Source of the DNA: Chryseobacterium gleum
GTDB lineage: Bacteria; Bacteroidota; Bacteroidia; Flavobacteriales; Weeksellaceae
Length of the DNA stretch: 64,000 bases
Direction: 5' to 3'
NCBI RefSeq assembly: GCF_900636535.1
Contig: NZ_LR134289.1
Coordinates: 744,001 to 808,000 of the forward strand
A program made the translations under genes and the position numbers. Positions 1 through 7,781 of the stretch are shown in pieces; within the stretch, counting starts at the first letter, position 1; each line of letters starts with the position of its first letter. The notes beneath the pieces were generated by a model that saw only the letters and a list, made by a program, of their open reading frames with translations, had not been told where the DNA came from and did no database searches.

Positions 1-763
1 CTAAGAGAAAAACATTTTGCTCGGTAGATTTCCCGTTAATACCGTCCTCTAATGGCTTGTAGGTTCTTAGCGGTGTCAATGCCCGTTCCTGTACTACGGT
101 ACGCTTAGCGACCTTTTTATCCACGACTTTGAAATTGATAAAGTCTATATCAAACGGTACATTGCTTTTGTTCCTTAATTCCGTATGGAAATAATATTTA
201 CCATTATGGATATAGATGCCTTTCAGGATAAACTGAATGCCGAAGCTCTTAGCCCCGATATGCTTAACGATACGCTTGTCTTTTTTGTAAATCGTTTCCA
301 AAAGCAGACCAGCCAAAGACGGAGAATTGTTTCCGAGTTCCTCGAAAAGCACATCATTACCGTTGGCTTTATCTACTGCCTTTTGCATCGTCAGCAGGTC
401 ATAGCTCAACGCATCGGGATAGGAACTATAATACACATCAAAAGAGTAATAACGCCCGTCATTGGTAATGACCGAAAAATTGGTTTCGGTTTCAAAACTC
501 CTTACGGCAGCTTTTACACGCAATACATTTTCCGCATCTTCCGCCTTTCCTGCAATCAGGTATTCACTTCCCAAATCCACGTACCGAATGGCGGTCGGGA
601 AAATCAAATGCGAAGTTTTATCGTAGGTTACTTCCATTTTGTAAGGCTCAATCTTGCCCAAAGCAAGCGGAGTTTTGATATTTACACTATCCTGTGCAAA
701 AGATTGTACGGCAAAGCCGATAGTCAGGGCAACCGCCCAAAAGGTTTTAAAAAGATTTTTCAT
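1..763 (-). CDS. traN: Conjugative transposon protein TraN (DUF4138), 3' end outside window
   Basis: The minus-strand frame opens with ATG at 763-761 and stays open to base 1, so only about 254 N-terminal residues are present. The start MKNLFKTFWAVAL followed by VQSFAQ is a clear signal peptide, placing the protein in the periplasm or outer membrane. By family knowledge, TraN is the VirB9-like part of the Bacteroidetes transfer channel and works with TraM (VirB10-like). It lies 25 bp downstream of traM on the same strand, in the canonical traM-traN order, which supports the name more than any single motif does. The rest of the operon (traO onward) is expected to the left of the window. Confidence 0.85.
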   Translation of the reverse strand, partial: MKNLFKTFWAVALTIGFAVQSFAQDSVNIKTPLALGKIEPYKMEVTYDKTSHLIFPTAIRYVDLGSEYLIAGKAEDAENVLRVKAAVRSFETETNFSVITNDGRYYSFDVYYSSYPDALSYDLLTMQKAVDKANGNDVLFEELGNNSPSLAGLLLETIYKKDKRIVKHIGAKSFGIQFILKGIYIHNGKYYFHTELRNKSNVPFDIDFINFKVVDKKVAKRTVVQERALTPLRTYKPLEDGINGKSTEQNVFLL

Positions 764-788
764 TTGTCTAAATATTTGAGTTATACAA

Positions 789-2129
789 TTATTGTTTTGA
801 TACAAGGAATACTTGGTGTCCTGCCTTTAGCGTGACTTTTGGTGTGCGTACTTTCTTGGCGAAATAGCCCGAAATTCCTTGTACCACGCCACGACTTAAA
901 TCGGCAGCGACTTGTTGTCCTGCATTTTGTGTCAGCATTACACTCGTTCCACCTGTCTGGCTCATATTGCCAGCCATTTCTGTAAGTGCATTCATTTCGG
1001 GGGAATACGGAACGTACAAACCCTGCTGACCATCCAAATCGTAAATGGTTATATCTACGGGAATGATATTGCCCTCCAATTCGATAGAGGTTATTTTGAG
1101 TTGCAAACGCCCTCCCTGAAATTTCGCATTAGCTGTTACAATCGTTCCCTGTGGGATTGTACGGATTGGCGTTTTTGCAGGTTCTAACAGCCGTAACCTT
1201 ACGCCTGTTTCGCCAACTACCGTTTGTGCATCGTGTACGCAGGCTCTAATACTGTTTTTAGGTTGTACAATTTGCTCTTTAGCACCAGCAGTATAAAATC
1301 CCCGATTTCGGGTTTCGCTCCAATCGGCTAAAAAGGCACTGTCCGTAGGTTCACGGTACAAGGCTGATACGGTGTTCTTCCTTGCCGGAGTGAACGCCAC
1401 AAAATGCTCCTTTTGATTTGTCCCCGTTGTTCCTGTTGCCGTACCGTTTGCAGGTGCATTTTCTGCGGAGCTTGCAGGCGTATTAGCAGGAAGATATTTC
1501 GCTGCCATTTGATACGATTTTTCCATTAATGCAAGCTGGTCATCTACGGTTGTTGGTTTCGGTACATTTTGCTCCGCTAATTGCTCTTTGAGTTCGTCCA
1601 ACTGTCTGCGGAGTTCCATTGTTTCCGAATTGTCGTCCTGATAGAAAGACCCCAATGTACTTTGCATATTGCGGTAGCTGTTCAATGCAGGATTGCCCCC
1701 GTTTCTCCCTGAACTTCGACCGCCATTACCATAGCCGTAGCTTTCTTCCTCTTGGGCAAATTCGTCTATCGGTTCTTCCTTATCGTCCGTATTCCAATAG
1801 TCCGAAAGCGTAGCCAAAGCATTGCGTTTCTCTTGCTCTTTTTGTTCGAGCATTTCAAGCTCGTAAGCCTTGCCCTTATTGTCGGGCATTCCAGCTCCCG
1901 TAGCTTGCGGAACGGCATCGTTCAGACCAATGTTTTCGATTTCCTTTTTGTCTTTTGACGGTTTAAAAATCAAATACATACAGCCAACAAATACGATTGC
2001 CATTAAACCAAAAATCAATGGCTTTTTCAGTTTTTCCTTGTTGTTCTTTTTATCTTCAGGAAGATTTGAAGTACCAACTTGGTCGCCCTCCTCAACGAGA
2101 ATGCTGACCCTTTTTTCATTTTCTTTCAT
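789..2129 (-). CDS. traM: Conjugative transposon protein TraM (VirB10-like)
   Basis: 446 residues. A cytoplasmic N-terminus of about 35 residues is followed by one membrane segment (KPLIFGLMAIVFVGCMYLIF), a charged and Gln/Asn-rich periplasmic linker, and a C-terminal domain from about residue 250. That domain contains the VirB10/TrbI-type pattern around IPQGTIVTANAKFQGG and ends in a short hydrophobic stretch. This is the architecture of the inner-to-outer membrane scaffold of type IV secretion channels. It overlaps traL by 14 bp, which suggests translational coupling in the tra operon. Family assignment is firm; the TraM name follows CTnDOT nomenclature and gene order. Confidence 0.9.
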   Translation of the reverse strand: MKENEKRVSILVEEGDQVGTSNLPEDKKNNKEKLKKPLIFGLMAIVFVGCMYLIFKPSKDKKEIENIGLNDAVPQATGAGMPDNKGKAYELEMLEQKEQEKRNALATLSDYWNTDDKEEPIDEFAQEEESYGYGNGGRSSGRNGGNPALNSYRNMQSTLGSFYQDDNSETMELRRQLDELKEQLAEQNVPKPTTVDDQLALMEKSYQMAAKYLPANTPASSAENAPANGTATGTTGTNQKEHFVAFTPARKNTVSALYREPTDSAFLADWSETRNRGFYTAGAKEQIVQPKNSIRACVHDAQTVVGETGVRLRLLEPAKTPIRTIPQGTIVTANAKFQGGRLQLKITSIELEGNIIPVDITIYDLDGQQGLYVPYSPEMNALTEMAGNMSQTGGTSVMLTQNAGQQVAADLSRGVVQGISGYFAKKVRTPKVTLKAGHQVFLVSKQ

Positions 2130-2403
2130 AAATCTGATTTTTTAAAATTGTTTTTAATGTGTCCTGCAATCTTGCAGGGTTTTCGTTCTGTTTCAGGACA
2201 GGGTTTTCGATATGGTCGATGTGCATATCGTTTTTTGACTGACTTGTATCGTACCACACTTTTGCAACAACTCCTACGGTCATTAGCAGGTAGCCCACAA
2301 AAAGGTATAGCGTATATTGGTGCTGTTTGCGAACGGGCATTGCCCTCCAATTTTCGTCCAGCCTGTCAAAAAACCTGTCGATATTTTCCCTTAATTTTTT
2401 CAT
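2116..2403 (-). CDS. traL: Conjugative transposon protein TraL (DUF3989 type)
   Basis: 95 residues: a basic N-terminal third, one membrane segment (TLYLFVGYLLMTVGVVAKVW) and a hydrophilic tail. Size, topology and position between traK and traM match the small TraL/DUF3989 protein of CTnDOT-type transfer operons, sometimes annotated misleadingly as a nitrogen regulatory IIA protein. Its exact role in the transfer apparatus is not known. It overlaps the start of traM by 14 bp and lies 20 bp after the unknown gene at 2424-2855. Confidence 0.75.
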   Translation of the reverse strand: MKKLRENIDRFFDRLDENWRAMPVRKQHQYTLYLFVGYLLMTVGVVAKVWYDTSQSKNDMHIDHIENPVLKQNENPARLQDTLKTILKNQIYERK

Positions 2404-2423
2404 ACTCTTATTATTTAGGGTTA

Positions 2424-2855
2424 CTACATTTTAAACCCTCTTTTTCGGGGAGAAAACTGTTGTTTAGGTGTATCAAGGACTTTGGAAAGGGCTTCCTTTG
2501 CGGTCGGAACCGACCCCGTTGTAAGGTTGGTCAGTTCCGATTTTTTCATTGAATGCCCGTAACGGTCTTTCCTTTCAATTTCCAAACTCTGTACATCGAA
2601 TTTGCCGTCTTCATACCGTACACGCATATAGCAATCAGTATAGGGTTTGTCATCTCCGTTCCATTCGAGATATGTTTTTAGCGAAATGCTATCAGCATAC
2701 AGCGGTTTGTCCGTACCGTTCTTACAAGCCTCCAAAAACCTGTTGATACTTTCTTTGACTTTGCCCGGATAATCAGCTTCCGTATGGAAATATCCGTCAT
2801 AACCTTTGTCAGTCAATGTTTTTGCGAATGTGTCTAAATCAAGTAGCTTATCCAT
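2424..2855 (-). CDS. Uncharacterised soluble protein within the tra operon
   Basis: 143 residues, no signal peptide and no membrane segment. It starts MDKLLDLDTF and ends in a basic stretch (SPRKRGFKM). I do not recognise a domain. The gene is cotranscribed in appearance: 11 bp follow traK and 20 bp precede traL. Canonical CTnDOT has no gene at this place between traK and traL, so it may be an accessory gene acquired by this ICE branch. Codon usage looks like its neighbours. It is probably cytoplasmic; any function in transfer is only suggested by position. Confidence 0.7.
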   Translation of the reverse strand: MDKLLDLDTFAKTLTDKGYDGYFHTEADYPGKVKESINRFLEACKNGTDKPLYADSISLKTYLEWNGDDKPYTDCYMRVRYEDGKFDVQSLEIERKDRYGHSMKKSELTNLTTGSVPTAKEALSKVLDTPKQQFSPRKRGFKM

Positions 2856-2866
2856 ATCCGTAAATT

Positions 2867-3490
2867 TTAGCGTTCAATGACTTCGATATCCCGATTTTCA
2901 ACCACCGCAAACTTTTCGATATTAAATCCCTGTGGGTTATTATCCGACCTTACGGAGTTTACGAGATAGCAGGAGGTAATCAGGTTACGGCGTGTTACGT
3001 TACTCGACCGTATGATAAATTGCTTCGCATACGTCCGCACCGAATAGGGATAGTTGTCGAAGTTGCACACGACACTATCGACCTCAATGCGTTGCTGAAC
3101 ATTCCCCGATATGATACGGGAGTAATAACCTTTCTCCGATAAGTCTTTGTAATAGTCAAAGGCTGATTTGTCGGCAAGGTTGAATGCCCTTGCCATATTG
3201 CTCTCGATAGCATTCTTATCCGGTGCAAGCGTAAAAAACAGTTCGTGAAATCTCCGAACGTGTTCCCTTGCTTCCACAGGTCTGTTAATGCTTGCATCTT
3301 GTGATAAGGCAAGCATCAAAGATTTGCCGTTGTCCAGCACATAGATTTTTTGGCGTTGCTCGTTGGCGAAGCTGTACGATTTCCACACGGCAAATCCTAC
3401 CACGCCAATACAGAGAACGGCAAACACTATCGCATACAGACGTATCTGACGGAAGCTGTTTTCAATATTTCTAAGCGTTTTAAATTCCAT
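2867..3490 (-). CDS. traK: Conjugative transposon protein TraK (VirB8-like)
   Basis: 207 residues with a short cytoplasmic N-terminus, a single membrane segment at about residues 17-36 (LYAIVFAVLCIGVVGFAVW) and a periplasmic domain. This bitopic shape and the position after traJ match TraK of Bacteroidetes conjugative transposons, which plays the VirB8-like assembly role. The periplasmic part contains RRFHELFFTLAPD, a conserved-looking stretch of the family. The gene lies 24 bp downstream of traJ in the same orientation. Confidence 0.85.
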   Translation of the reverse strand: MEFKTLRNIENSFRQIRLYAIVFAVLCIGVVGFAVWKSYSFANEQRQKIYVLDNGKSLMLALSQDASINRPVEAREHVRRFHELFFTLAPDKNAIESNMARAFNLADKSAFDYYKDLSEKGYYSRIISGNVQQRIEVDSVVCNFDNYPYSVRTYAKQFIIRSSNVTRRNLITSCYLVNSVRSDNNPQGFNIEKFAVVENRDIEVIER

Positions 3491-3514
3491 TGTTAAATGA
3501 TTATTCGTTTTACA

Positions 3515-4519
3515 TTATTTTTTAAGCAATTGCCCTCCGATATTTCCGGCAGCAGAACCAGCTCCGGCACTTGCGACATTTCCGGCTTTCATAGCAGCTT
3601 GGTTTACATTTCGGGTAAAGTTTCCAGCACCACCAGCCTGAATTACCCAGCCTGTTACGGTCGGTACAGTGAAGTACCCCACGATGCCGATAATCATAAA
3701 GATGATGTACACGGTATTACCCGTATCGGGTATGTAGGTCGGGTCAGCCAACATCTGTATATCCTTTTCGATAATCAGGGATTGGATTTTAGCAAGCATT
3801 GAGCTGAACAGGTCGGCGACGGGCAACCACAGGTAAACGCTCACATACCTTGTGAGCCACTGCGTGAGCGTACTCTGAAAGCCGTCCCACACGGAAATAG
3901 CAAAGGCTATTGGTCCGAGTATGGACAGGACTATCAGGAAGAATGTTCGTATCGTATCGACGACCAATGCAGCAGCCTGAAACAGCACTTCGAGCAGGTT
4001 GCGAAACCAATTCTTAATGGCTTGTTCGGTTTGGTAGGCAAACCTGTCCATATACATACCTGACATAGTAATCAGGTCGCCCGGCGACCAGCCCAATTCT
4101 TCGAGCTTTGCGTCGAACTCCTCATTATCTACGAGATATGCCGTTTCAGGATTGCGGAGCATCGCTTCCCGTTCGAGCAGGTCTTTTTTCTGTTGCAACT
4201 CGTTCAGGTCAAGCACCTGATTTTCGAGAATATCGTGTGTACCCTGTACCACCGGACTTAGTACCGCATTGATTGTTCCCAACACGATTGTCGGAAAGAA
4301 CATAATACAGATACCCAAAGCGAACGGACGGAGCAAAGGGTACATATCTATGGGTTCGGCTCTACTCAATGCCTGCCATACTTTTATGGCGACATAGAAC
4401 AAAGCACCCAAGCCGGCTACGCCCTTAGCCACTGCCGCCATATCGGCGGACAGTGGGAGCATCTCATCATACAATGAGCGTAGGACTTCGTGCAGATTTT
4501 GAAATTCCATAACTACCAA
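3515..4519 (-). CDS. traJ: Conjugative transposon protein TraJ (VirB6-like)
   Basis: 334 residues, polytopic. Hydrophobic segments include GVAGLGALFYVAIKVW, FALGICIMFFPTIVLG, a pair around residues 185-215, and VYIIFMIIGIVGYFTVPTV near 275. A Gly/Ala-rich tail ends in LLKK. By family knowledge this is the inner-membrane VirB6-like component of the mating channel. It overlaps traI by 7 bp (start at 4519, traI stop at 4513), so translation is likely coupled. The start MVVMEFQNLHEVL could alternatively be the internal ATG that gives MEFQNLHEVL. Confidence 0.88.
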   Translation of the reverse strand: MVVMEFQNLHEVLRSLYDEMLPLSADMAAVAKGVAGLGALFYVAIKVWQALSRAEPIDMYPLLRPFALGICIMFFPTIVLGTINAVLSPVVQGTHDILENQVLDLNELQQKKDLLEREAMLRNPETAYLVDNEEFDAKLEELGWSPGDLITMSGMYMDRFAYQTEQAIKNWFRNLLEVLFQAAALVVDTIRTFFLIVLSILGPIAFAISVWDGFQSTLTQWLTRYVSVYLWLPVADLFSSMLAKIQSLIIEKDIQMLADPTYIPDTGNTVYIIFMIIGIVGYFTVPTVTGWVIQAGGAGNFTRNVNQAAMKAGNVASAGAGSAAGNIGGQLLKK

Positions 4520-5145
4520 TATTTTTGGTTAGGAGTTCCGTACAAGTCAAGCACTCGTTTGGTATTATTCTGTTTCTTTGCTCTCAGGATACTGACAGAG
4601 ATATTCTTATTCGTGTAGTATCTGACAAGGCTGTGGTATTCTTTGACCTCCTTATACACACGGTCGATAATGTCCATTCGCTCCTTGTCATTTAGTGACA
4701 AGCCTGTGGAGGTTACAATCTGTTTCAGTTCCTTTAGCAACTCGGTACTTTCATTCAGCAAAGCCGAGTAACCATTTGAGATTGCGGTCAGTTCCTGTGC
4801 GGAGAAATTCGGGTCGTTCATCATTTTGCCGAAGTTTTGCACATACATTTCCGATACATCGCCCACCAGCAAAACAGTCTGTTGCACCTTACGGGCATCT
4901 TTCACAAGGTTGTTTACGGCTTTGAGCTTGTCGTAATATTCCTTACCTTGTTCGTACACTTTCTTGACCTCGTTAAAGTTCTTGACTACGTTACTCACGG
5001 TCGAAGAAGTCTGTACGATTTCGTTCGCCGAGTTGAGAATACCTGATGCTAAATTTGCAGGGTCAGTTACCACAAATTGAGCTTTCGCACTTGGGGCAAC
5101 GGCAAGCATTAATGCCGTGATTGCCATTAAAAACATCTTTTTCAT
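4513..5145 (-). CDS. traI: Conjugative transposon protein TraI (DUF4141, VirB5-like)
   Basis: 210 residues with a signal peptide (MKKMFLMAITALMLAVAPSAKA, cleavage after SAKA), then a largely helical, Lys/Glu-rich periplasmic protein. This matches the DUF4141/TraI family, proposed to be the VirB5-like minor pilus component. It starts 28 bp after the traG stop codon at 5173, once the traG second exon is taken into account. The real operon order is therefore traG-traI-traJ, and the apparent gap upstream is the 3' exon of traG plus the intron. Confidence 0.85.
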   Translation of the reverse strand: MKKMFLMAITALMLAVAPSAKAQFVVTDPANLASGILNSANEIVQTSSTVSNVVKNFNEVKKVYEQGKEYYDKLKAVNNLVKDARKVQQTVLLVGDVSEMYVQNFGKMMNDPNFSAQELTAISNGYSALLNESTELLKELKQIVTSTGLSLNDKERMDIIDRVYKEVKEYHSLVRYYTNKNISVSILRAKKQNNTKRVLDLYGTPNQKYW

Positions 5146-5172
5146 TGTCTTAAAATTTTTGATTGTTAATTA

Positions 5173-5295
5173 CTATTGATTTGCATTGTCACGCCTTTGC
5201 ATAGCGATATGCTTAATGGCGAGTTCTACGTTACCGTCCAATTCGGAAGCGAGTTGCATCACTTCCATTTTTTCGGTTTCCTCCGTCGTGTAAGC
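5173..5295 (-). CDS. traG: traG second exon (last 40 codons and stop)
   Basis: Downstream of the intron the minus strand reads AYTTEETEKMEVMQLA and ends QRRDNANQ before TAG at 5175-5173. Joined to the first exon, which ends SLEEYL at 7782, this gives a continuous 833-residue TraG, the usual length for the family. The join keeps frame with no missing base: 2379 nt plus 123 nt. Left alone, exon 1 would read three intron codons (VRP) and stop. So functional TraG depends on intron splicing. The exon assignment is inferred from frame continuity and from matching intron ends (GTGCG and AC). Confidence 0.85.
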   Translation of the reverse strand, partial: AYTTEETEKMEVMQLASELDGNVELAIKHIAMQRRDNANQ

Positions 5296-5357
5296 GTAGG
5301 ATAAGAACCCGGCGCCTTGCCATATTGACTATGGTAGGTTTCCAAGAACTCTCCCCC

Positions 5358-5391
5358 GAACCGTACGTACCTGTCTCCAGGTATACGGCTC
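5358..5391 (-). ncRNA. Group II intron domain V
   Basis: The minus strand from 5391 to 5358 is 34 nt and begins GAGCCGTATACC and ends GTACGGTTC. This forms the standard domain V hairpin with the AGC catalytic triad at its base, lying 14 bp after the maturase stop codon. It is the most conserved part of group II ribozymes and confirms the orientation and the 3' end of the intron. Confidence 0.9.
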
Positions 5392-5404
5392 TCCATCAAT
5401 TTAT

Positions 5405-7279
5405 TCAGTCTAACTTGCCTGCGTGTATCTTATCGTGGCATTTTGAGCATAATGCCAAGGTTTTTCTTCTCCTTGCACTCATTCGTTTTTCCCAGTCTTG
5501 CTTACCTTTCAGGTCTTTCAATTTGCGTATATGGTGCATTTCCAATTTCTCGTTGGCACCGCATAATTCGCATTTCTGGTTTTGCAACCTTGTTATAAGG
5601 CTGTTTCTTCCTCCTGTAATGGTAACTGTGACAGGTAAACTATCCACGTAAGCACCACGGGCAGCTTTTTGGCGTTTGAAACCCTCTTTGTAAAAGCGTC
5701 TGTACATTATATCTCCTTTCCTGTTTTTGTAGGGAATGGAAAATACTCCGTTGATACATCTTTTAGTCTTTTCCTGACTGATTGAAGTTTGGTATTTCAG
5801 TGCATACGTTTTGTACATACTGTACTCCAAGATGTAAGAAAATGACTGGACAAACGAGCTGTTGTTGGCAATTGAGTAATAATTGTAAAAGCCCCGTATT
5901 TCAGCGTTGTACTGACTGATGATTTCTAAGTCATCCAAGTCTTTCATGTAATAGCGTGAGCGTGGTTTCCAAACTTCTGTGCCTTTTTTATTTACCAGTT
6001 TCATGGCATTATAGCTCAGTAGCTTTTTCTTCATCACGTCTACTGTGACACGGAGTACAATCTTATCTCCGAAACATCTTACGGTTCTACCGTGCTTATC
6101 TCTCTTGGATTCATCGGAGTTTCGCACGGAGACATCAAAGCCTAAGAATTTGGCTGGTTTCTTAGCATTAGTCACCAAGGTTTTTTCATCAGACAGTTCA
6201 AGTTTCAGTTTTTCATCAAGGTAAACCTTGATGTCTTCCTTTATCTTTTTGCAGTCTTCTTTGCTACCTATGACCCCGATAAGAAAATCGTCCGCATACC
6301 TAACGTATTTTAACTTTCTGAAACTGCCATCCATCTTGTCATAAGCTGGATATTTGTTTCTTTCCTGTCTCAACTCTTTGATGTCCTTAATCATCTGCTC
6401 TCTGACAGTTTCGTCTGTCTCACATTTGAGTTTCTTGGCCAAGCGGTATCGTCTCTGTTCGTGTAGCCTGTACTGGCGTGTTGCCGTAGTTCTTTTACCC
6501 TTATCGAAGTCCTTGATATAATCCTTGACATATTTATCGAGTTTATCAAGGTAAATGTTGGCAAGGATGGGGCTTACAATCCCACCTTGCGGTGTGCCAC
6601 TGTATGTTTTGTGGTACACCCAATCTTCAATATACCCTGCATTGAGGAACTTTCGTATCAACCGAATGAACCTGTCGTCAGCGATACGCTCCTTTAGGAT
6701 ACCAATCAATATTTCGTGATTGATATTGTCGAAGAAGCCTTTTATATCGCCCTCGATGAACCACCGTACAGCAGTGAATGACTGTTGGACGCTTAATAGG
6801 GCTGTGTGACAGCTTCTATTGGGTCGGAACCCATGTGAAGTATGCTCAAAGCTACCCTCATAAATTGCTTCCAATATCATTCTGATAACCTCCTGCACTA
6901 ATTTGTCATCAAAAGATGGTATACCAAGCGGACGTTTCTTCCCGTTCTTTTTCGGAATGTATGTCCTCTTGGATGGGTTTGGCTGATAGGTCTCGTTTCG
7001 CAACGATGCAATCAGCCTTTCAATGCGGGATATACTCATTCCGTCGATGGTCTTTCCATCAACTCCTGCCGTCATATTGCCTACTTTACTGTAGATTTTC
7101 TGATAGGCGATAAAGTACATCTCTTCATTGAACAGAACCTTGTATAGCCTTTCGAACTTATAGTCCGTGTTTCCGCTGTGCCTTATTAGACTGTTCAATA
7201 CTTTTTCTGGATTTCTCATTATGTCTCTCACATTTTCCGTTAATCGTATTAAACTAAATTGACTGTCTCCCTTCGCCAT
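5405..7279 (-). CDS. ltrA: Group II intron-encoded reverse transcriptase/maturase with HNH endonuclease
   Basis: 624 residues. The RT domain shows the finger motif around KKNGKKRPLGIPSF (about 110-122), HGFRPNRSCHTA (149-160), GDIKGFFDNI, TPQGGIVSPILANIYL (229-244) and the catalytic YADD at about 328-331. The maturase (X) domain follows at about 420-540. The C-terminus is an HNH endonuclease with CELCG, HHIRKLKDL and a second Cys pair (CSKCH) at about 569-620. The protein helps splice its own intron and drives retrohoming. It sits in intron domain IV and is full length with all motifs intact, so the intron is probably active. It starts MAKGDSQFSL, about 500 nt inside the intron. Confidence 0.95.
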   Translation of the reverse strand: MAKGDSQFSLIRLTENVRDIMRNPEKVLNSLIRHSGNTDYKFERLYKVLFNEEMYFIAYQKIYSKVGNMTAGVDGKTIDGMSISRIERLIASLRNETYQPNPSKRTYIPKKNGKKRPLGIPSFDDKLVQEVIRMILEAIYEGSFEHTSHGFRPNRSCHTALLSVQQSFTAVRWFIEGDIKGFFDNINHEILIGILKERIADDRFIRLIRKFLNAGYIEDWVYHKTYSGTPQGGIVSPILANIYLDKLDKYVKDYIKDFDKGKRTTATRQYRLHEQRRYRLAKKLKCETDETVREQMIKDIKELRQERNKYPAYDKMDGSFRKLKYVRYADDFLIGVIGSKEDCKKIKEDIKVYLDEKLKLELSDEKTLVTNAKKPAKFLGFDVSVRNSDESKRDKHGRTVRCFGDKIVLRVTVDVMKKKLLSYNAMKLVNKKGTEVWKPRSRYYMKDLDDLEIISQYNAEIRGFYNYYSIANNSSFVQSFSYILEYSMYKTYALKYQTSISQEKTKRCINGVFSIPYKNRKGDIMYRRFYKEGFKRQKAARGAYVDSLPVTVTITGGRNSLITRLQNQKCELCGANEKLEMHHIRKLKDLKGKQDWEKRMSARRRKTLALCSKCHDKIHAGKLD

Positions 7280-7781
7280 GTACAGGGCTTTCCCCTGCTC
7301 GGACTACTACGGAGACTCCGTTGCCGTATCGGATATTCAGGAGCTTTTTCCATAGCCACGCCTGTGGCATTCCGACTTAGGCAATCCCCATTTAGACATA
7401 TAGCAACTATTGGCACGTTAGATTGTCGGATGCGATGTTCGCCCTTTTCTGCTTATTGCAGTTACGTTGTGGTCTGTTTATGCTATCACTACTACCTGTC
7501 ATTAGGATATTACCACAAAGTGACGTTGGTAACTGTCTTCCGTCACTGCCTAAGAACTGACCGTTCGGACTGTCGTTCAATCAATCAAGACTTCATCCTT
7601 ATATCTAACTTTTCAACTCGCCATTCAGTCGCAACACGACAATTAGTTGACTTATGGCTTTTCCGACATGCTACACTCCCCGTCGGGTTTCCCGTTCGGA
7701 TAAGTCGGCTGTTGATGGGCGTTATAAACACTTGCCCAGTGGTTGCCAAACCACATTCACTATATGCCCTTATGGGCGCAC

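Larger units (their letters stand above)
5296..7781 (-). mobile_element. Group II intron inserted in traG
   Basis: A complete element of 2486 bp on the minus strand. The 5' end begins GTGCGCCC (consensus GUGYG) directly after the TTG codon of traG exon 1. The 3' end is AC directly before GCT, which resumes the traG frame. About 500 nt of structured RNA (domains I-III) precede the maturase ORF at 7279-5405. A canonical 34-nt domain V follows at 5391-5358, then domain VI. Exon frame is kept, as expected for retrohoming into a coding site. No other copy is visible in the window. Confidence 0.93.

Noticed and set aside
185..835. Long plus-strand ORF opposite traN
   Set aside because: Shadow frame; the minus strand has a signal peptide and operon context.
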